Below the pieces are notes generated by a model that made no database searches, was not told the origin of the DNA, and was given only the letters and a program-made list of their open reading frames with translations. Made by a program: the position numbers and the translations under genes. Of a DNA stretch of 64,000 nucleotides, positions 51,077-60,796 are shown one piece after another. Source of the DNA: Blastococcus sp. LR1 (GTDB lineage: Bacteria; Actinomycetota; Actinomycetes; Mycobacteriales; Geodermatophilaceae); assembly GCF_020166105.1 (NCBI RefSeq), contig NZ_JAIUJY010000004.1:62001-126000 (forward strand), read 5' to 3'. Positions within the stretch are counted from its first letter, which is position 1; every line of letters starts with the position of its first letter.

Positions 51077-53050
51077 ATGAGCGAGACCCCGACGGAGCTG
51101 TGGCGCCCGGACCCGGACCGCATGCGAGGAACGCGGATGGCCGCCTTCGCCCGCTGGGTGGAGGAGCGCCGCGGCGTCTCCTTCGGCGATCCGGTCGAGT
51201 ACGACGTCCTGTGGCGCTGGTCGGTGGAGAACCTCGACCAGTTCTGGGGTGACCTCGCGACCTGGACCGGCGTGCTGCCCGACGTCCCGGACGACCGGGT
51301 GCTGACCGACCGGAGCATGCCCGGCGCGGTCTGGTTCCCGGGGACGACGGTCAACTACGCCGAGCAGGCGCTCGCCTCCGCCACCGACGCCTACCCCGCG
51401 ATCGTCGCGGTCGCCGAGGACGGCGAGCCGCAGGAGATCTCCTGGGCGACGCTGTGCGGGCAGGTCGGCGCCTTCGCCGCCACGCTGCGCGGGCTCGGCG
51501 TGCGCAGCGGTGACCGGGTGGTGGGCTACCTGCCGAACGTGCCGGAGGCGATCGTCGCCTTCCTCGGCGCGGCCTCGATCGGCGCCGTCTGGTCGGCCTG
51601 CGCGCCGGACTTCGGCACCCGCGCGGTGCTCGACCGCTTCGCTCAGATCGAGCCCACGGTGCTGGTCGCCGTCGACGGCTACCGGTTCAACGGGCGCGCG
51701 CACGACCGGCGCGACGTCGTCGCCGAGCTCCGGGCCGCGCTGCCGACCGTGCGGACGACGATCGCCGTCCCCCGGCTCTTCCCCGACGAGGTGCCCGCCG
51801 GTGCGCTGCCCTGGGCCGAGGCGGTGGCCGACGAGCAGGACCCGGTCTTCGAGCCGACGCCGTTCGAGCACCCGCTGTGGATCCTCTACTCCTCGGGCAC
51901 GACGGGGCTGCCGAAGGGCATCGTGCACGGCCACGGCGGGGTGGTCCTCGAGCAGCGCAAGTCCGGCACCCTGCACAGCGATCTGCATCCCGGCGACCGC
52001 TTCTACTGGTACACCTCCACGGCCTGGATGATGTGGAACGTCGTGGTCTCCTCGCTGCTGTCGGGGGCGACGGCGGTGCTGCACGACGGGGCGCCCGCCT
52101 ACCCCGCGGTCGACGCGCAGTTCGCGCTCGCCGCCAAGCTGCGCCTCACGCACCTGGGCACCAGCCCCGGATACCTCGCCGCCTGTCAGAAGGCCGGTGT
52201 GCGCCCGGGGGAGGTCCACGACCTCTCCTCGCTGCGCGTGCTCGGCTGCACCGGGTCGCCGCTGCCCGCGGCGTCCTACGAGTGGGTCTACGACGCCGTC
52301 GGCACGCAGCTGCAGCTCACCTCGGCGTCCGGCGGCACCGACGTCGCCACCGGCTTCCTCGGCTCCTCACCCCTGCTGCCGGTGACCGCCGGCGAGCTGC
52401 AGCGGCCGAACCTCGGCGTCGCCGTCGCCGCGTGGGACGAGGACGCGAAGCCGGTGACCGGCGAGCTCGGCGAGCTGGTGGTCACCGAGCCGATGCCCTC
52501 GATGCCGCTGTACTTCTGGAACGACCCGGACGGTGCGCGGTACCGGGCGGCCTACTTCGAGCCGTGGCCCGGTGTGTGGCGGCACGGCGACTGGCTGGAG
52601 ATCACCCAGCGCGGCACCTGCGTCATCACCGGCCGCTCCGACTCCACGCTCAACCGCGGCGGCGTGCGCATGGGCACCGCCGACATCTACGCCGCCGTCG
52701 AGAGCTTCCCCGAGGTGCTCGACTGCGTCGTCCTCGGCGTCGAGCAGGCCGACGGCGGCTACTGGATGCCGCTGTTCGTGCAGCTGGCGCCGGGGGAGGA
52801 GCTCACCGACGACCTGGTCGCCCGCCTGCGGGAGGCGATCCGGACGACGGCCTCGCCGCGGCACGTGCCCGACGAGGTGCTCGCCGTCCCCGGCGTGCCG
52901 CACACCCGCACCGGCAAGCGGCTGGAGGTCCCGCTCAAACGGCTCTTCCAGGGCGTCGACCCGGCGAAGGCCGTCAACACCGGCACCGTCGACGACGCCT
53001 CGCTGGTCGAGCACTACGTCGCCATGGCGAAGGAGCGCAGCGCCCGCTGA
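51077..53050 (+). CDS. Acetoacetyl-CoA synthetase
   Basis: A 657-residue acyl-adenylate-forming enzyme. AMP-binding motif LYSSGTTGLPKGIVHGHGGV and ITGRSDSTLNRGGVRMGTAD with the C-terminal lysine region RTGKRLEVPLKRLF. The N-terminal VSFGDPVEYDVLWRWSVENL and VWFPGTTVNYAEQAL are those of AacS, not acetyl-CoA synthetase. It activates acetoacetate to acetoacetyl-CoA for ketone-body or leucine breakdown. ATG at 51077. Confidence 0.92.
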   Translation: MSETPTELWRPDPDRMRGTRMAAFARWVEERRGVSFGDPVEYDVLWRWSVENLDQFWGDLATWTGVLPDVPDDRVLTDRSMPGAVWFPGTTVNYAEQALASATDAYPAIVAVAEDGEPQEISWATLCGQVGAFAATLRGLGVRSGDRVVGYLPNVPEAIVAFLGAASIGAVWSACAPDFGTRAVLDRFAQIEPTVLVAVDGYRFNGRAHDRRDVVAELRAALPTVRTTIAVPRLFPDEVPAGALPWAEAVADEQDPVFEPTPFEHPLWILYSSGTTGLPKGIVHGHGGVVLEQRKSGTLHSDLHPGDRFYWYTSTAWMMWNVVVSSLLSGATAVLHDGAPAYPAVDAQFALAAKLRLTHLGTSPGYLAACQKAGVRPGEVHDLSSLRVLGCTGSPLPAASYEWVYDAVGTQLQLTSASGGTDVATGFLGSSPLLPVTAGELQRPNLGVAVAAWDEDAKPVTGELGELVVTEPMPSMPLYFWNDPDGARYRAAYFEPWPGVWRHGDWLEITQRGTCVITGRSDSTLNRGGVRMGTADIYAAVESFPEVLDCVVLGVEQADGGYWMPLFVQLAPGEELTDDLVARLREAIRTTASPRHVPDEVLAVPGVPHTRTGKRLEVPLKRLFQGVDPAKAVNTGTVDDASLVEHYVAMAKERSAR

Positions 53051-53149
53051 CGCCGGCCCGGCCGTGACCCGACCGTGACGTCGGACCCGGGCAGATCACC
53101 TTCGGGTGACACGCCTCACGCAACGGGGTGCGGCTGCCGATAAGGGACC

Positions 53150-55561
53150 GTGCGCGGAGCGAGCTGGACGTCCCTGGTCGGTGCCGGCGCCGTGCTGGCG
53201 GTCGCGCTCTCTCTCGCGTCGGCCGGTCCGGTGCAGGCTCAGCCGGCGCCCGCCCCGCAGCCGATCGACGCCGGCGCCCCCGTCACCGTGTCGGCGATCG
53301 TCCTGGTCGGCGGCGAGGCCGAGGTCGTCACCCGTCCGGCCGAGCCCTCGGAGGTCGCCGAGGTCATCGCCGACCTGGAGGACCAGCCCGGCGTGCTCGA
53401 CGTGTCCGTGGACACGCCCGTCTCCATCGCCGGCGATCCGTTCCGGTACGACCAGTGGTCCCTGGATGACCTGCAGTACGACCGCCTTCCCGCGGATGCC
53501 GCTGACGGGTCCGGCCAGCTCGTCGCGGTCCTCGACACCGGCGTACTGGCCGCCCACGAGGATCTCGCCGGCATGGTCCGCTGCGACCTCGGCGCGGACT
53601 TCGCCACGGACGCCGCCTCTTATCCGGACACGTTGGGCTGCATCGACCCGCAGGGCCACGGCACCCACGTGGCCGGCCAGATCAGCGCGGTCACCGACAA
53701 CGAGGTCGGCATCGAGGGCGCCAGCCGCGCGCAGATCATGCCGGTGCGGGTGCTGGCTACCGACGGCAGGGGAACGAGCGCGACCGTGGCCAACGGCATC
53801 ATCTGGGCCGTCGACCACGGCGCCGACGTCATCAACATGAGCCTCTCGGGGCCCTCCAACTCGGCGTACGACACCGCGGTGAAGTACGCGACCGACCGCG
53901 ACGTCGTCGTGGTGGCCGCCGCGGGCAACAACCGGCAGGAGGGCAACACGGTCGGCTATCCGGCTGCCTCCCCCGGAGCCATCGCGGTCGCGGCGACCGA
54001 CGACTTCCGGACGAGCGCCTACTTCAGCTACAGCGGACCGACGAACATGATCTCGGCGCCCGGGTGGTCCGTTCTCTCCACCGACCCCCAGTACGGCTAC
54101 GTCTGGCGGAGCGGCACGTCGATGGCGGCGCCGCACGTCGCCGCGGTGCTCGCCCGGCACCGCGACGCCTTCCCGGCGCACACCGAGGCGCAGATCCGCG
54201 CCCTCGTGCGGACCACGGCGATCGACATCGAGACCCCGGGGTTCGACAACAACACCGGCTACGGCCTCATCGACGCCTACGAGCTGATCGTGGGCTCCGG
54301 GTCGATCGCCGTCCCGGGTGCGCCGACGGGGGTGAAGGCGGTCCCCGGCGACCGGGCGGCGACGGTGTCCTGGTCGGCGGCGGCCGCCAACGGCAGCCCG
54401 GTGACCAGCTACACGGTGACGGCGTCGCCCGGTGGGCAGACGGCGACCGTGGCGGGCCGGACGGCGACGGTGGGCGGCCTGAGCAACGGCACGTCGTACA
54501 CGTTCCGGGTGACCGCGACCAACGCCGGAGGGGCCGGGCCGGCGAGCGCGCCCAGCGCAGCGGTGAAGCCTGCCCCGCCGAGCTCGATCTTCCTGTTCCA
54601 CCAGGCCTCGGGCGGGGCGGACGGTCCTCTCGGGGGCCAGGTGACCGCCGAGCGGTGCGGGCTGCCCGGTGGCGGTTGCTACCAGCTGTTCCAGCGCGGC
54701 GCGGTCTACTGGGCGGCGGCCACGGGCGCGCACTCGGTGCTCACCGGTGCGGTGGCCACGCGATGGGGCGCTCAGGGCTGGGAGACCGGTCCGTTGGGTT
54801 ATCCGACGGCGAGCACCGTCTGTGGGCTGGCCGGTGGTGGGTGCAAGCAGGAGTTCCAGGGCGGTTCGGTGTACTCGGCCACGGCGACCGGTGCTGCCCG
54901 GGTCGTGTACGGCGCGGTCCGCACGCGGTGGACGGCGCTGGGTCGCGAGGCGGGCGCGCTGGGCTACCCGTCGGCGGAGACGGTCTGCGGGCTGCGCAAC
55001 GGTGGCTGCTTCCAGAAGTTCCAGCGCGGCACGATCCACTGGTCCCAGGCCACCGGCGCTCGCGCCGTGCGCACCGGTCCGGTGGCGACCCGTTGGGGCG
55101 CGCAGGGCTGGGAGACCGGTGCGCTCGGCTATCCGACGGCTGACACGGTCTGCGGTCTGGCCGGTGGTGGGTGCAAGCAGGAGTTCCAGGGTGGTTCGGT
55201 GTACTCGGCCACGGCGACCGGTGCTGCCCGGGTCGTGTACGGCGCGGTCCGCACGCGGTGGACGGCGCTGGGTCGCGAGGCGGGCGCGCTGGGCTACCCG
55301 ACGGCGGAGACGGTCTGCGGGCTGCGCAACGGTGGCTGCTTCCAGTCGTTCCGGGGCGGCACGATCCACTGGTCGAAGGCCAGCGGTGCCTGGTCGGTGT
55401 CGGCTCCGCTCCTCGCCGCCTGGGGCGCGCAGGGCTGGGAGACCGGGCGGCTCGGCTACCCCGTGGGACAGGCGACGTGCTCGTCGGCCGGGAGCTGCAC
55501 CCAGGCCTTCCAGGGCGGAAAGGCCTCGTGGTCGGCGTCCACGGCAGTTCGCTTCAGCTGA
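53150..55561 (+). CDS. Secreted subtilisin-like protease with FN3 and LGFP repeats
   Basis: An 803-residue S8-family protease. Signal peptide about 1-30; inhibitor-like propeptide about 45-95; catalytic Asp129 (AVLDTGVLA), His170 (QGHGTHVAG), Asn260 (AAAGNN) and Ser324 ([10 protein letters not shown]). A fibronectin type III domain spans about 390-475. Six LGFP repeats run from about 485 to the end, each with LG(Y/G)(P/Q) and a CGL...GGC pair of cysteines. LGFP repeats bind the cell envelope in Corynebacteriales-type proteins. Two of these repeats are an almost perfect 330-bp duplication. The start is GTG with AAGGGA upstream. Confidence 0.9.
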   Translation: MRGASWTSLVGAGAVLAVALSLASAGPVQAQPAPAPQPIDAGAPVTVSAIVLVGGEAEVVTRPAEPSEVAEVIADLEDQPGVLDVSVDTPVSIAGDPFRYDQWSLDDLQYDRLPADAADGSGQLVAVLDTGVLAAHEDLAGMVRCDLGADFATDAASYPDTLGCIDPQGHGTHVAGQISAVTDNEVGIEGASRAQIMPVRVLATDGRGTSATVANGIIWAVDHGADVINMSLSGPSNSAYDTAVKYATDRDVVVVAAAGNNRQEGNTVGYPAASPGAIAVAATDDFRTSAYFSYSGPTNMISAPGWSVLSTDPQYGYVWRSGTSMAAPHVAAVLARHRDAFPAHTEAQIRALVRTTAIDIETPGFDNNTGYGLIDAYELIVGSGSIAVPGAPTGVKAVPGDRAATVSWSAAAANGSPVTSYTVTASPGGQTATVAGRTATVGGLSNGTSYTFRVTATNAGGAGPASAPSAAVKPAPPSSIFLFHQASGGADGPLGGQVTAERCGLPGGGCYQLFQRGAVYWAAATGAHSVLTGAVATRWGAQGWETGPLGYPTASTVCGLAGGGCKQEFQGGSVYSATATGAARVVYGAVRTRWTALGREAGALGYPSAETVCGLRNGGCFQKFQRGTIHWSQATGARAVRTGPVATRWGAQGWETGALGYPTADTVCGLAGGGCKQEFQGGSVYSATATGAARVVYGAVRTRWTALGREAGALGYPTAETVCGLRNGGCFQSFRGGTIHWSKASGAWSVSAPLLAAWGAQGWETGRLGYPVGQATCSSAGSCTQAFQGGKASWSASTAVRFS
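54825..55345 (+). repeat. 330-bp internal duplication inside the LGFP region
   Basis: Bases 54828-55015 recur at 55158-55345, a constant offset of 330 bp (110 codons, two LGFP units). I count two mismatches in 188 bp (54862 C/T and 54971 T/A). Sequence just outside the near-identical run is similar but more diverged, which suggests gene conversion or recent unequal crossing-over. Confidence 0.9.
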
Positions 55562-55670
55562 TCCGGCGCTGGTGAGGCTGCTCACCTCACGGGTGACGAC
55601 GGCGTGCGGCGGGAAGGGTTCCCCGCCAAGGTGTACGTGATCACCGCCCGACCGAGGAGGCCGACCGACG

Positions 55671-56942
55671 ATGACGTCGAGCGCCAGCGAGTCCGAGAAC
55701 GAAATCTGGGAGCCGCAGCCGCCGGTCCTCCTCCCGCCGTGGCACACCCCGGAGCGGGAGGAGCTCCAGGAGCAGGCCCGCCGGTTCGCGATGGACGAGG
55801 TGCTCCCGGTCGCCGACGAGCTGGACCCGCAGAAGGGCGAGATCCCGGCGTCGCTGCTGCAGCGGCTGGCCGAGCTCGGGTACTTCGGCATCACCGTCCC
55901 CGCCGAGCAGGGCGGCCTCGGTCTGGGCGTCTTCGAGTACTGCATGGTCAGCGAGGAGCTGGCCCGCGCCTGGATGTCGACGGCCAGCATCCTGGCCCGC
56001 TCCCAGGGCCTCGGGACGGCGCTGCTCGACGCCGACCACCGGCACGAGCTGATGTCTCGCAGCGCCCGCGGTGACTGGATCGGTGCCATCGCGCTGTCCG
56101 AGCCGGACGCCGGTTCCGACCTGGCCGGCGTCTCCACCCGCGCCGTCCTCGACGGCGACGAGTGGGTCGTGACCGGGCACAAGCGCTGGTGCGGCAACGC
56201 CAAGGCAGCCGACTTCATCCAGGTGCTGGTGCGCGAGCGCGACCCGGAGGAGGGGGAGTCCCGCTCCGCCGGGCTGATCAACCTGCTGCTGGAGAAGAAG
56301 CGCGGCGAGTTCCCCGAGGGTCTGACCGGCTCCCCGATCGACAAGATCGGCTACCACGGCTTCCTCACCTGGGACCTGAAGTTCGACGGCGTCCGCATCC
56401 CGAAGGACAACGTCATCGACGAGGCCCGGGCGGCGCGCGAGGAGAGCGACGCCGAGGGCGAGGCCGCCAAGCAGGCCGGGTTCGCCGAGGCGCAGAAGTT
56501 CCTCAACACCGCCCGCGTGCACACCGCCGCCCGCGCCGTCGGCCTCGCCCGCGCCGCGCTGGAGGACTCGATCCGCTACCTCCAGGAGCGCGAGCAGTTC
56601 GGCCACCCGATCGCCGACTTCCAGGCGCTGCGCTTCAACATCGCCGAGATGGCCTCGCAGATCGAGCAGGCCCGCGCCTTCTACCGCCAGGTCGCCCACC
56701 TGCTCGACCTCGGGCTGCCGGTGCACAAGGAGGCGTCGATGGTGAAGCTCGAGGCCACCGAGATGTCGATCCGGGTGACGAACCAGGCCATGCAGCTGCA
56801 CGGCGGCAACGGCTACACGACCGAGCGCCAGGTCGAGCGGCACTGGCGTGACGCCCGGCTGACCACGATCTTCGAGGGCACCAGCGAGATCCAGAAGCGG
56901 ATCATCAGCGACCGCCTGCTGCCCCGCTCGCCCCTGACCTGA
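55671..56942 (+). CDS. Acyl-CoA dehydrogenase family protein
   Basis: A 423-residue FAD-dependent acyl-CoA dehydrogenase: YFGITVPAEQGGLGLGV, IALSEPDAGSDLAGV, KRWCGNAKAADF, IRYLQEREQFGHPIADFQAL and IFEGTSEIQKRIISDRLL, where the Glu of EGTSEIQ is the usual catalytic base. A 20-residue acidic N-terminus precedes the fold. The substrate is not evident; no other beta-oxidation gene adjoins. Confidence 0.9.
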   Translation: MTSSASESENEIWEPQPPVLLPPWHTPEREELQEQARRFAMDEVLPVADELDPQKGEIPASLLQRLAELGYFGITVPAEQGGLGLGVFEYCMVSEELARAWMSTASILARSQGLGTALLDADHRHELMSRSARGDWIGAIALSEPDAGSDLAGVSTRAVLDGDEWVVTGHKRWCGNAKAADFIQVLVRERDPEEGESRSAGLINLLLEKKRGEFPEGLTGSPIDKIGYHGFLTWDLKFDGVRIPKDNVIDEARAAREESDAEGEAAKQAGFAEAQKFLNTARVHTAARAVGLARAALEDSIRYLQEREQFGHPIADFQALRFNIAEMASQIEQARAFYRQVAHLLDLGLPVHKEASMVKLEATEMSIRVTNQAMQLHGGNGYTTERQVERHWRDARLTTIFEGTSEIQKRIISDRLLPRSPLT

Positions 56943-57014
56943 CGCACACCGGCGAGGCTCAGCCCCGCCGTGATGCAGCGGTTCCGGGCAGCACGGCGTC
57001 CACGGGCGTCCGGT

Positions 57015-58274
57015 TCAGCTGAGTCGTTCGGCGCGGTCGTCGGCGAGCGCCTGCTCGTCGGCATGCGCGATGTGGGTCAGCTGCGGCCAGATGAGCACCA
57101 GGATGAGCGCCGAGCCGACGAAGGCGAACCAGAACGGGCCGGTCAGCCCCCAGATCCGGGCGATCACGCCACCCAGCCCCTGGCCGACGACGATGCCGCC
57201 GAAGACGCCGATCATGTAGAGGCTGCCCACCCGGCCCTGCAGCTGCGGCGGAACGGCGCGCATCCGCACGGTGCGGGACACCGTCCCCCAGACGAAGGTG
57301 TGCGCGCCGAAGACGAACATGATCGCCAGGGCGACCCAGCCGGTCGTCGCCAGCGCGAACCCGAGGTGGCTGAACGTCTCGATGAGCAGACCCGCGCGCA
57401 TGAGGGTCGCCATGCTCAGCCGCCGCTCGATCCAGCCGTAGGCCGGCGATGCGACCAGCCCGCCGATCGCCCCCGCCGTGGTGAGCAGCCCGAACCCGAC
57501 GGGGCCCATGCCGAGGTGCTCGGTCGCGTAGAGCACCAGCACCGACCAGGCCGCGCCGAAGGTGACGTTGAACGTGACGATGGTCAGCGTCAGCGTGCGC
57601 ACCGCCGCGTTGCCCCACGTCCAGCGGAACCCCTCGGCGATGTCCCTGCCCACGGGCCGCGGGCCCTCGGGGGCGGGTAGGGGCGGGACCGCCATCCGCG
57701 AGATCAGCAGCACCGCGAGCAGCAGGCACACCACCTGGACGGCGAACGGCCACGCCATGCCCACCGCGAAGAGCGTCGCGCCCAACGCCGGCCCGGCCAG
57801 CTCGTTCATCGTGATGCGGGCGGTGATGAGCCGGGCGTTGCCGATGCCGAAGTCGGACTTCGCGACCACCATCGGCAGCAGGGTGCCGGTGGTGGTGTCG
57901 ACGAAGACCTCGGCGGTGCCCAGCAGGAACATGGCGGTCAGGACCACCGGCACGTTGACTGCGCCGGTGACCAGCGCGGTCACCAGGACGACGAGGACGC
58001 CGCCGCGCAGCAGGTCGCCGACGATGACGATCCGCCGGCGGTCGAGCCGGTCGGCGAGGACGCCGGCGTGCAGCCCGAACAGCAGCCACGGCAGGCGCTG
58101 GAGCAGGCCGGCCAGCGCCACCAGGATCGGATCGGAGGTCTGCGAGGCGACCAGCAGCGGCCCGGCGGCCAGCGCGATGCCGTCGCCGAGGTTGCCCACC
58201 CAGGCCGAGCCGACGAGCCAGCGGAACGGCGTCCCCATGCGGGCGGGGAACACCGCCTCGACGATCCGCTTCAC
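57015..58274 (-). CDS. MFS transporter (EntS-like, MFS_3)
   Basis: A 419-residue 12-segment major facilitator of the EntS/MFS_3 type: LVGSAWVGNLGDGIALAAGP, HAGVLADRLDRRRIVIVGDL and SRTVRMRAVPPQLQGRVGSL. The relatives export siderophores or drugs. GTG at 58274 lacks a clear ribosome site. It may be leaderless, since CCTAGGGT lies just upstream. Not adjacent to the siderophore uptake genes, so a role in siderophore export is only a suggestion. Confidence 0.85.
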   Translation of the reverse strand: MKRIVEAVFPARMGTPFRWLVGSAWVGNLGDGIALAAGPLLVASQTSDPILVALAGLLQRLPWLLFGLHAGVLADRLDRRRIVIVGDLLRGGVLVVLVTALVTGAVNVPVVLTAMFLLGTAEVFVDTTTGTLLPMVVAKSDFGIGNARLITARITMNELAGPALGATLFAVGMAWPFAVQVVCLLLAVLLISRMAVPPLPAPEGPRPVGRDIAEGFRWTWGNAAVRTLTLTIVTFNVTFGAAWSVLVLYATEHLGMGPVGFGLLTTAGAIGGLVASPAYGWIERRLSMATLMRAGLLIETFSHLGFALATTGWVALAIMFVFGAHTFVWGTVSRTVRMRAVPPQLQGRVGSLYMIGVFGGIVVGQGLGGVIARIWGLTGPFWFAFVGSALILVLIWPQLTHIAHADEQALADDRAERLS

Positions 58275-58342
58275 GAGGAGGCAACCCTAGGCGACGTCCG
58301 GTCCGCGGGCGACGAGGTTTCCCGGCGGGGCGCCGGTGCCGG

Positions 58343-58852
58343 TCACCAGGCGGGTGGGGTGAGGCCGTAGCGGCGGAGGACGTCGGCCTGCCAGTCCGGC
58401 TCCCCGAACTCGAGGCCGTAGGAAGCGGCGAGCGCGACGAACTGCGCCGGCTCGGTGGCGCCGGCCGCTGCGAGGTCGGCGGCGTCGCGGAAGAAGCCCT
58501 CGAAGCCGGCCGGGCTGATGATCTCGATCATGCGCGCGGGCGTGTGGCCCGCGTTCCACATGGCGTGCAGCTCGCCGCGCGGCTTGGTGATGTAGCCGCC
58601 GGGGCCGAGGACCGCCTCGCGGTCGCCCGACCGGAAGCCGATCTCGCCGTCGAGGACGATCGAGTACTCGTCCTCGCGGGTGTGCAGGTGCGCCGACACG
58701 TAGGCGCCCACGGCGAACGGGTGCTCGACGACGGCGATCGAGCCGCCGGTGTCCGCGCCGGCCAGCTTGAACACCACCCCTACGCCGTCGCCGAGGTCGA
58801 CCGTCCGTCCCTCGCCCGGCTGCACGATGGTCAGTGGCGGCTCGACGTCCAT
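58343..58852 (-). CDS. Cupin domain protein
   Basis: A 169-residue single-cupin protein. Motif 1 is SAHLHTREDEYSIVLDGEIGF with His/His/Glu metal ligands; motif 2 is RGELHAMWNAGHTPARMIEI. The C-terminal 50 residues form a helical extension (FRDAADLAAAG). Function unknown; similar to quercetinase-like cupins. GGAGAAG lies before the ATG. Confidence 0.82.
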   Translation of the reverse strand: MDVEPPLTIVQPGEGRTVDLGDGVGVVFKLAGADTGGSIAVVEHPFAVGAYVSAHLHTREDEYSIVLDGEIGFRSGDREAVLGPGGYITKPRGELHAMWNAGHTPARMIEIISPAGFEGFFRDAADLAAAGATEPAQFVALAASYGLEFGEPDWQADVLRRYGLTPPAW

Positions 58853-58934
58853 GACTTCTCCGACATGGCCCCTCCAGCGGTCCCGAGGGAGCCATGCTGG
58901 CGCGAGGGCGCCGGTGGTGTCGAGGGGGTCCGGC

Positions 58935-60659
58935 TCAGGGCAGCCGCAGGACGCGGGCCTCCCAGGGGCGGAGCTCGGCCGGGTCGTCGTCGTCCAGATT
59001 GCCCAGCACCAGCTCGGCGGCGGGCGCCTCGGGCAAGAGCTCGGCCAGCCGGTACGCGGTCGGCGACAGGTTGCAGACCACGAGCAGCTCGTCGTCGCCC
59101 AGCGCGCGGGTGAAGGCGTACACGTCGTCGTGCTCCGGCAGCAGCATGGTGAAGTCGCCCAGCGCCACCACGTCGTCGGAGTGCCGCAGGGCGATCAGCC
59201 GCCGGTAGTGGGCGAGGACCGAGCGGTCGTCGTCCCGCTGGGCGGCGGCGTTCCACTCGAGATGGTCGGGGTTGACGGCCAGCCACGGCGTCCCGGTGGT
59301 GAAGCCGGCGTTCGGCGAGGCGTCCCACTGCACCGGCGTCCGCGCGTTGTCCCGGCTCATGGCCCGCAGCGCGGTCAGCACCTCGCCCGGATCGGAGCCG
59401 GCCGACACCGCCTGCACGTGGTGGTTGAGCGACTCGACGTCCCGGAACTGCTCGAGCGAGGTGAACGGGAAGTTCGCCATCCCGAGCTCTTCGCCCTGGT
59501 AGACGTACGGCGTTCCGCGGTGCAGGTGCAACAGCGTCGCCAGGCAGGTCGCGGAGTCGCGGCGGAACTCGGGGGAGTCGTCGCCGAAGCGGGAGACGGC
59601 GCGCGGCTGGTCGTGGTTGTCCCAGTAGAGGCTGTTCCACCCCACGTCGGCCAGCCCGGTCTGCCAGCGCCCGAACGAGGCCTTGAGGTCGCGCATCCGC
59701 AGCGGCCTCAGGTCCCACTTCGACGTCCCGTGGTCCAGGCCGACGTGCTCGAACTGGAACACCATGTCCACCTCGGCGCGGTCGGGGTCGGTGAACAGCC
59801 GCGCCTGCTCCACGGTCACGCCGGGCATCTCGCCGACGGTCAGCAGCGCGCCGTCGCGCCCGGCGAAGACCTCGCGGTGCATCTCGGCCAGGAACTCGTG
59901 GATCCGTGGCCCGCAGAGGTAGGACGCGGAGCCGTCGCCGAGCGACGTCCCGGGGATCGGCGGCCCGTCGTGCAGGTGGCCGTCCTCGGCCCCGTCCATA
60001 CCTTGAAGGTCCTTGCTGATCATGTTGATGACGTCCATGCGGAAGCCGTCGACCCCGCGGTCGAGCCACCACCGCATCATCTCGTAGACGGCCTGTCTGA
60101 CCTGCGGGTTCTCCCAGTTCAGGTCGGGCTGGCGGCGGTCGAACAGGTGCAGGTAGTACTCGCCGGAGGCCTCGTCGAGCTCCCAGACCGGCCCGGAGAA
60201 GAACGACTGCCAGTTCGTCGGCTCCGCGCCTGGCTCGCCGGCGGCGAACCCGGGCCGCGGCGGGCGCCACCAGTACCAGTCGCGCTTCGCCGACGTCCGG
60301 GACGCTCTGCTCTCCTCGAACCACGGGTGCGCGTCGCTGGTGTGGTTGACCACCAGGTCCATCAGCAGCTTCATCCCGCGCGCGTGCAGCGCCGCGATCA
60401 GCTCGTCCAGCTGCTCGAGGGTGCCGAACAGCGGGTCGATGCCCTGGTAGTCGCTGATGTCGTAGCCGTTGTCGGCCTGCGGCGACGGATAGACCGGCGA
60501 GAGCCAGAGGACGTCGACGCCGAGATCCGCGAGGTGGTCCAGGCGCTGCAGGATCCCGCCGAGGTCGCCGATCCCGTCACCGTCGGAGTCGGCGAACGAG
60601 CGCGGATAGACCTGGTAGACGACGGCGCGGGTCCACCACGGCGGGGTCTCGGGAGGCAT
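58935..60659 (-). CDS. GH13 alpha-glucosidase
   Basis: A 574-residue alpha-amylase-superfamily enzyme of the oligo-1,6-glucosidase/alpha-glucosidase type. Nucleophile Asp209 (DGFRMDVIN), acid/base Glu277 (LTVGEMPG) and the third carboxylate Asp350 (WDNHDQPR). MDLVVNHTSD and the start WWTRAVVYQVYPRSFAD are typical. No signal peptide, so it acts inside the cell on maltose, isomaltose or trehalose-related sugars. ATG at 60659; the longer frame enters the promoter region. It is divergent from the MFS gene at 60797. Confidence 0.93.
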   Translation of the reverse strand: MPPETPPWWTRAVVYQVYPRSFADSDGDGIGDLGGILQRLDHLADLGVDVLWLSPVYPSPQADNGYDISDYQGIDPLFGTLEQLDELIAALHARGMKLLMDLVVNHTSDAHPWFEESRASRTSAKRDWYWWRPPRPGFAAGEPGAEPTNWQSFFSGPVWELDEASGEYYLHLFDRRQPDLNWENPQVRQAVYEMMRWWLDRGVDGFRMDVINMISKDLQGMDGAEDGHLHDGPPIPGTSLGDGSASYLCGPRIHEFLAEMHREVFAGRDGALLTVGEMPGVTVEQARLFTDPDRAEVDMVFQFEHVGLDHGTSKWDLRPLRMRDLKASFGRWQTGLADVGWNSLYWDNHDQPRAVSRFGDDSPEFRRDSATCLATLLHLHRGTPYVYQGEELGMANFPFTSLEQFRDVESLNHHVQAVSAGSDPGEVLTALRAMSRDNARTPVQWDASPNAGFTTGTPWLAVNPDHLEWNAAAQRDDDRSVLAHYRRLIALRHSDDVVALGDFTMLLPEHDDVYAFTRALGDDELLVVCNLSPTAYRLAELLPEAPAAELVLGNLDDDDPAELRPWEARVLRLP

Positions 60660-60796
60660 GCGGTCAGCCCAGCACGCCGCGCCGCCGCCCGCACCCGGAT
60701 CCGGGGAGCTGTGGACGGTCGCCGGCGTTGGGGAAATCGGGTGCGTCCTGTCGTACCCGTCGCCCACGATGGGCCGTCCACCCCGGGAGGAGAGTC

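Noticed and set aside
53096-56344. A 1082-codon open frame on the minus strand across the protease and acyl-CoA dehydrogenase genes
   Set aside because: It is antisense to two clear genes, is Arg/Gly/Ala-rich without domains, and arises because stop codons are rare in the opposite frame of GC-rich genes.
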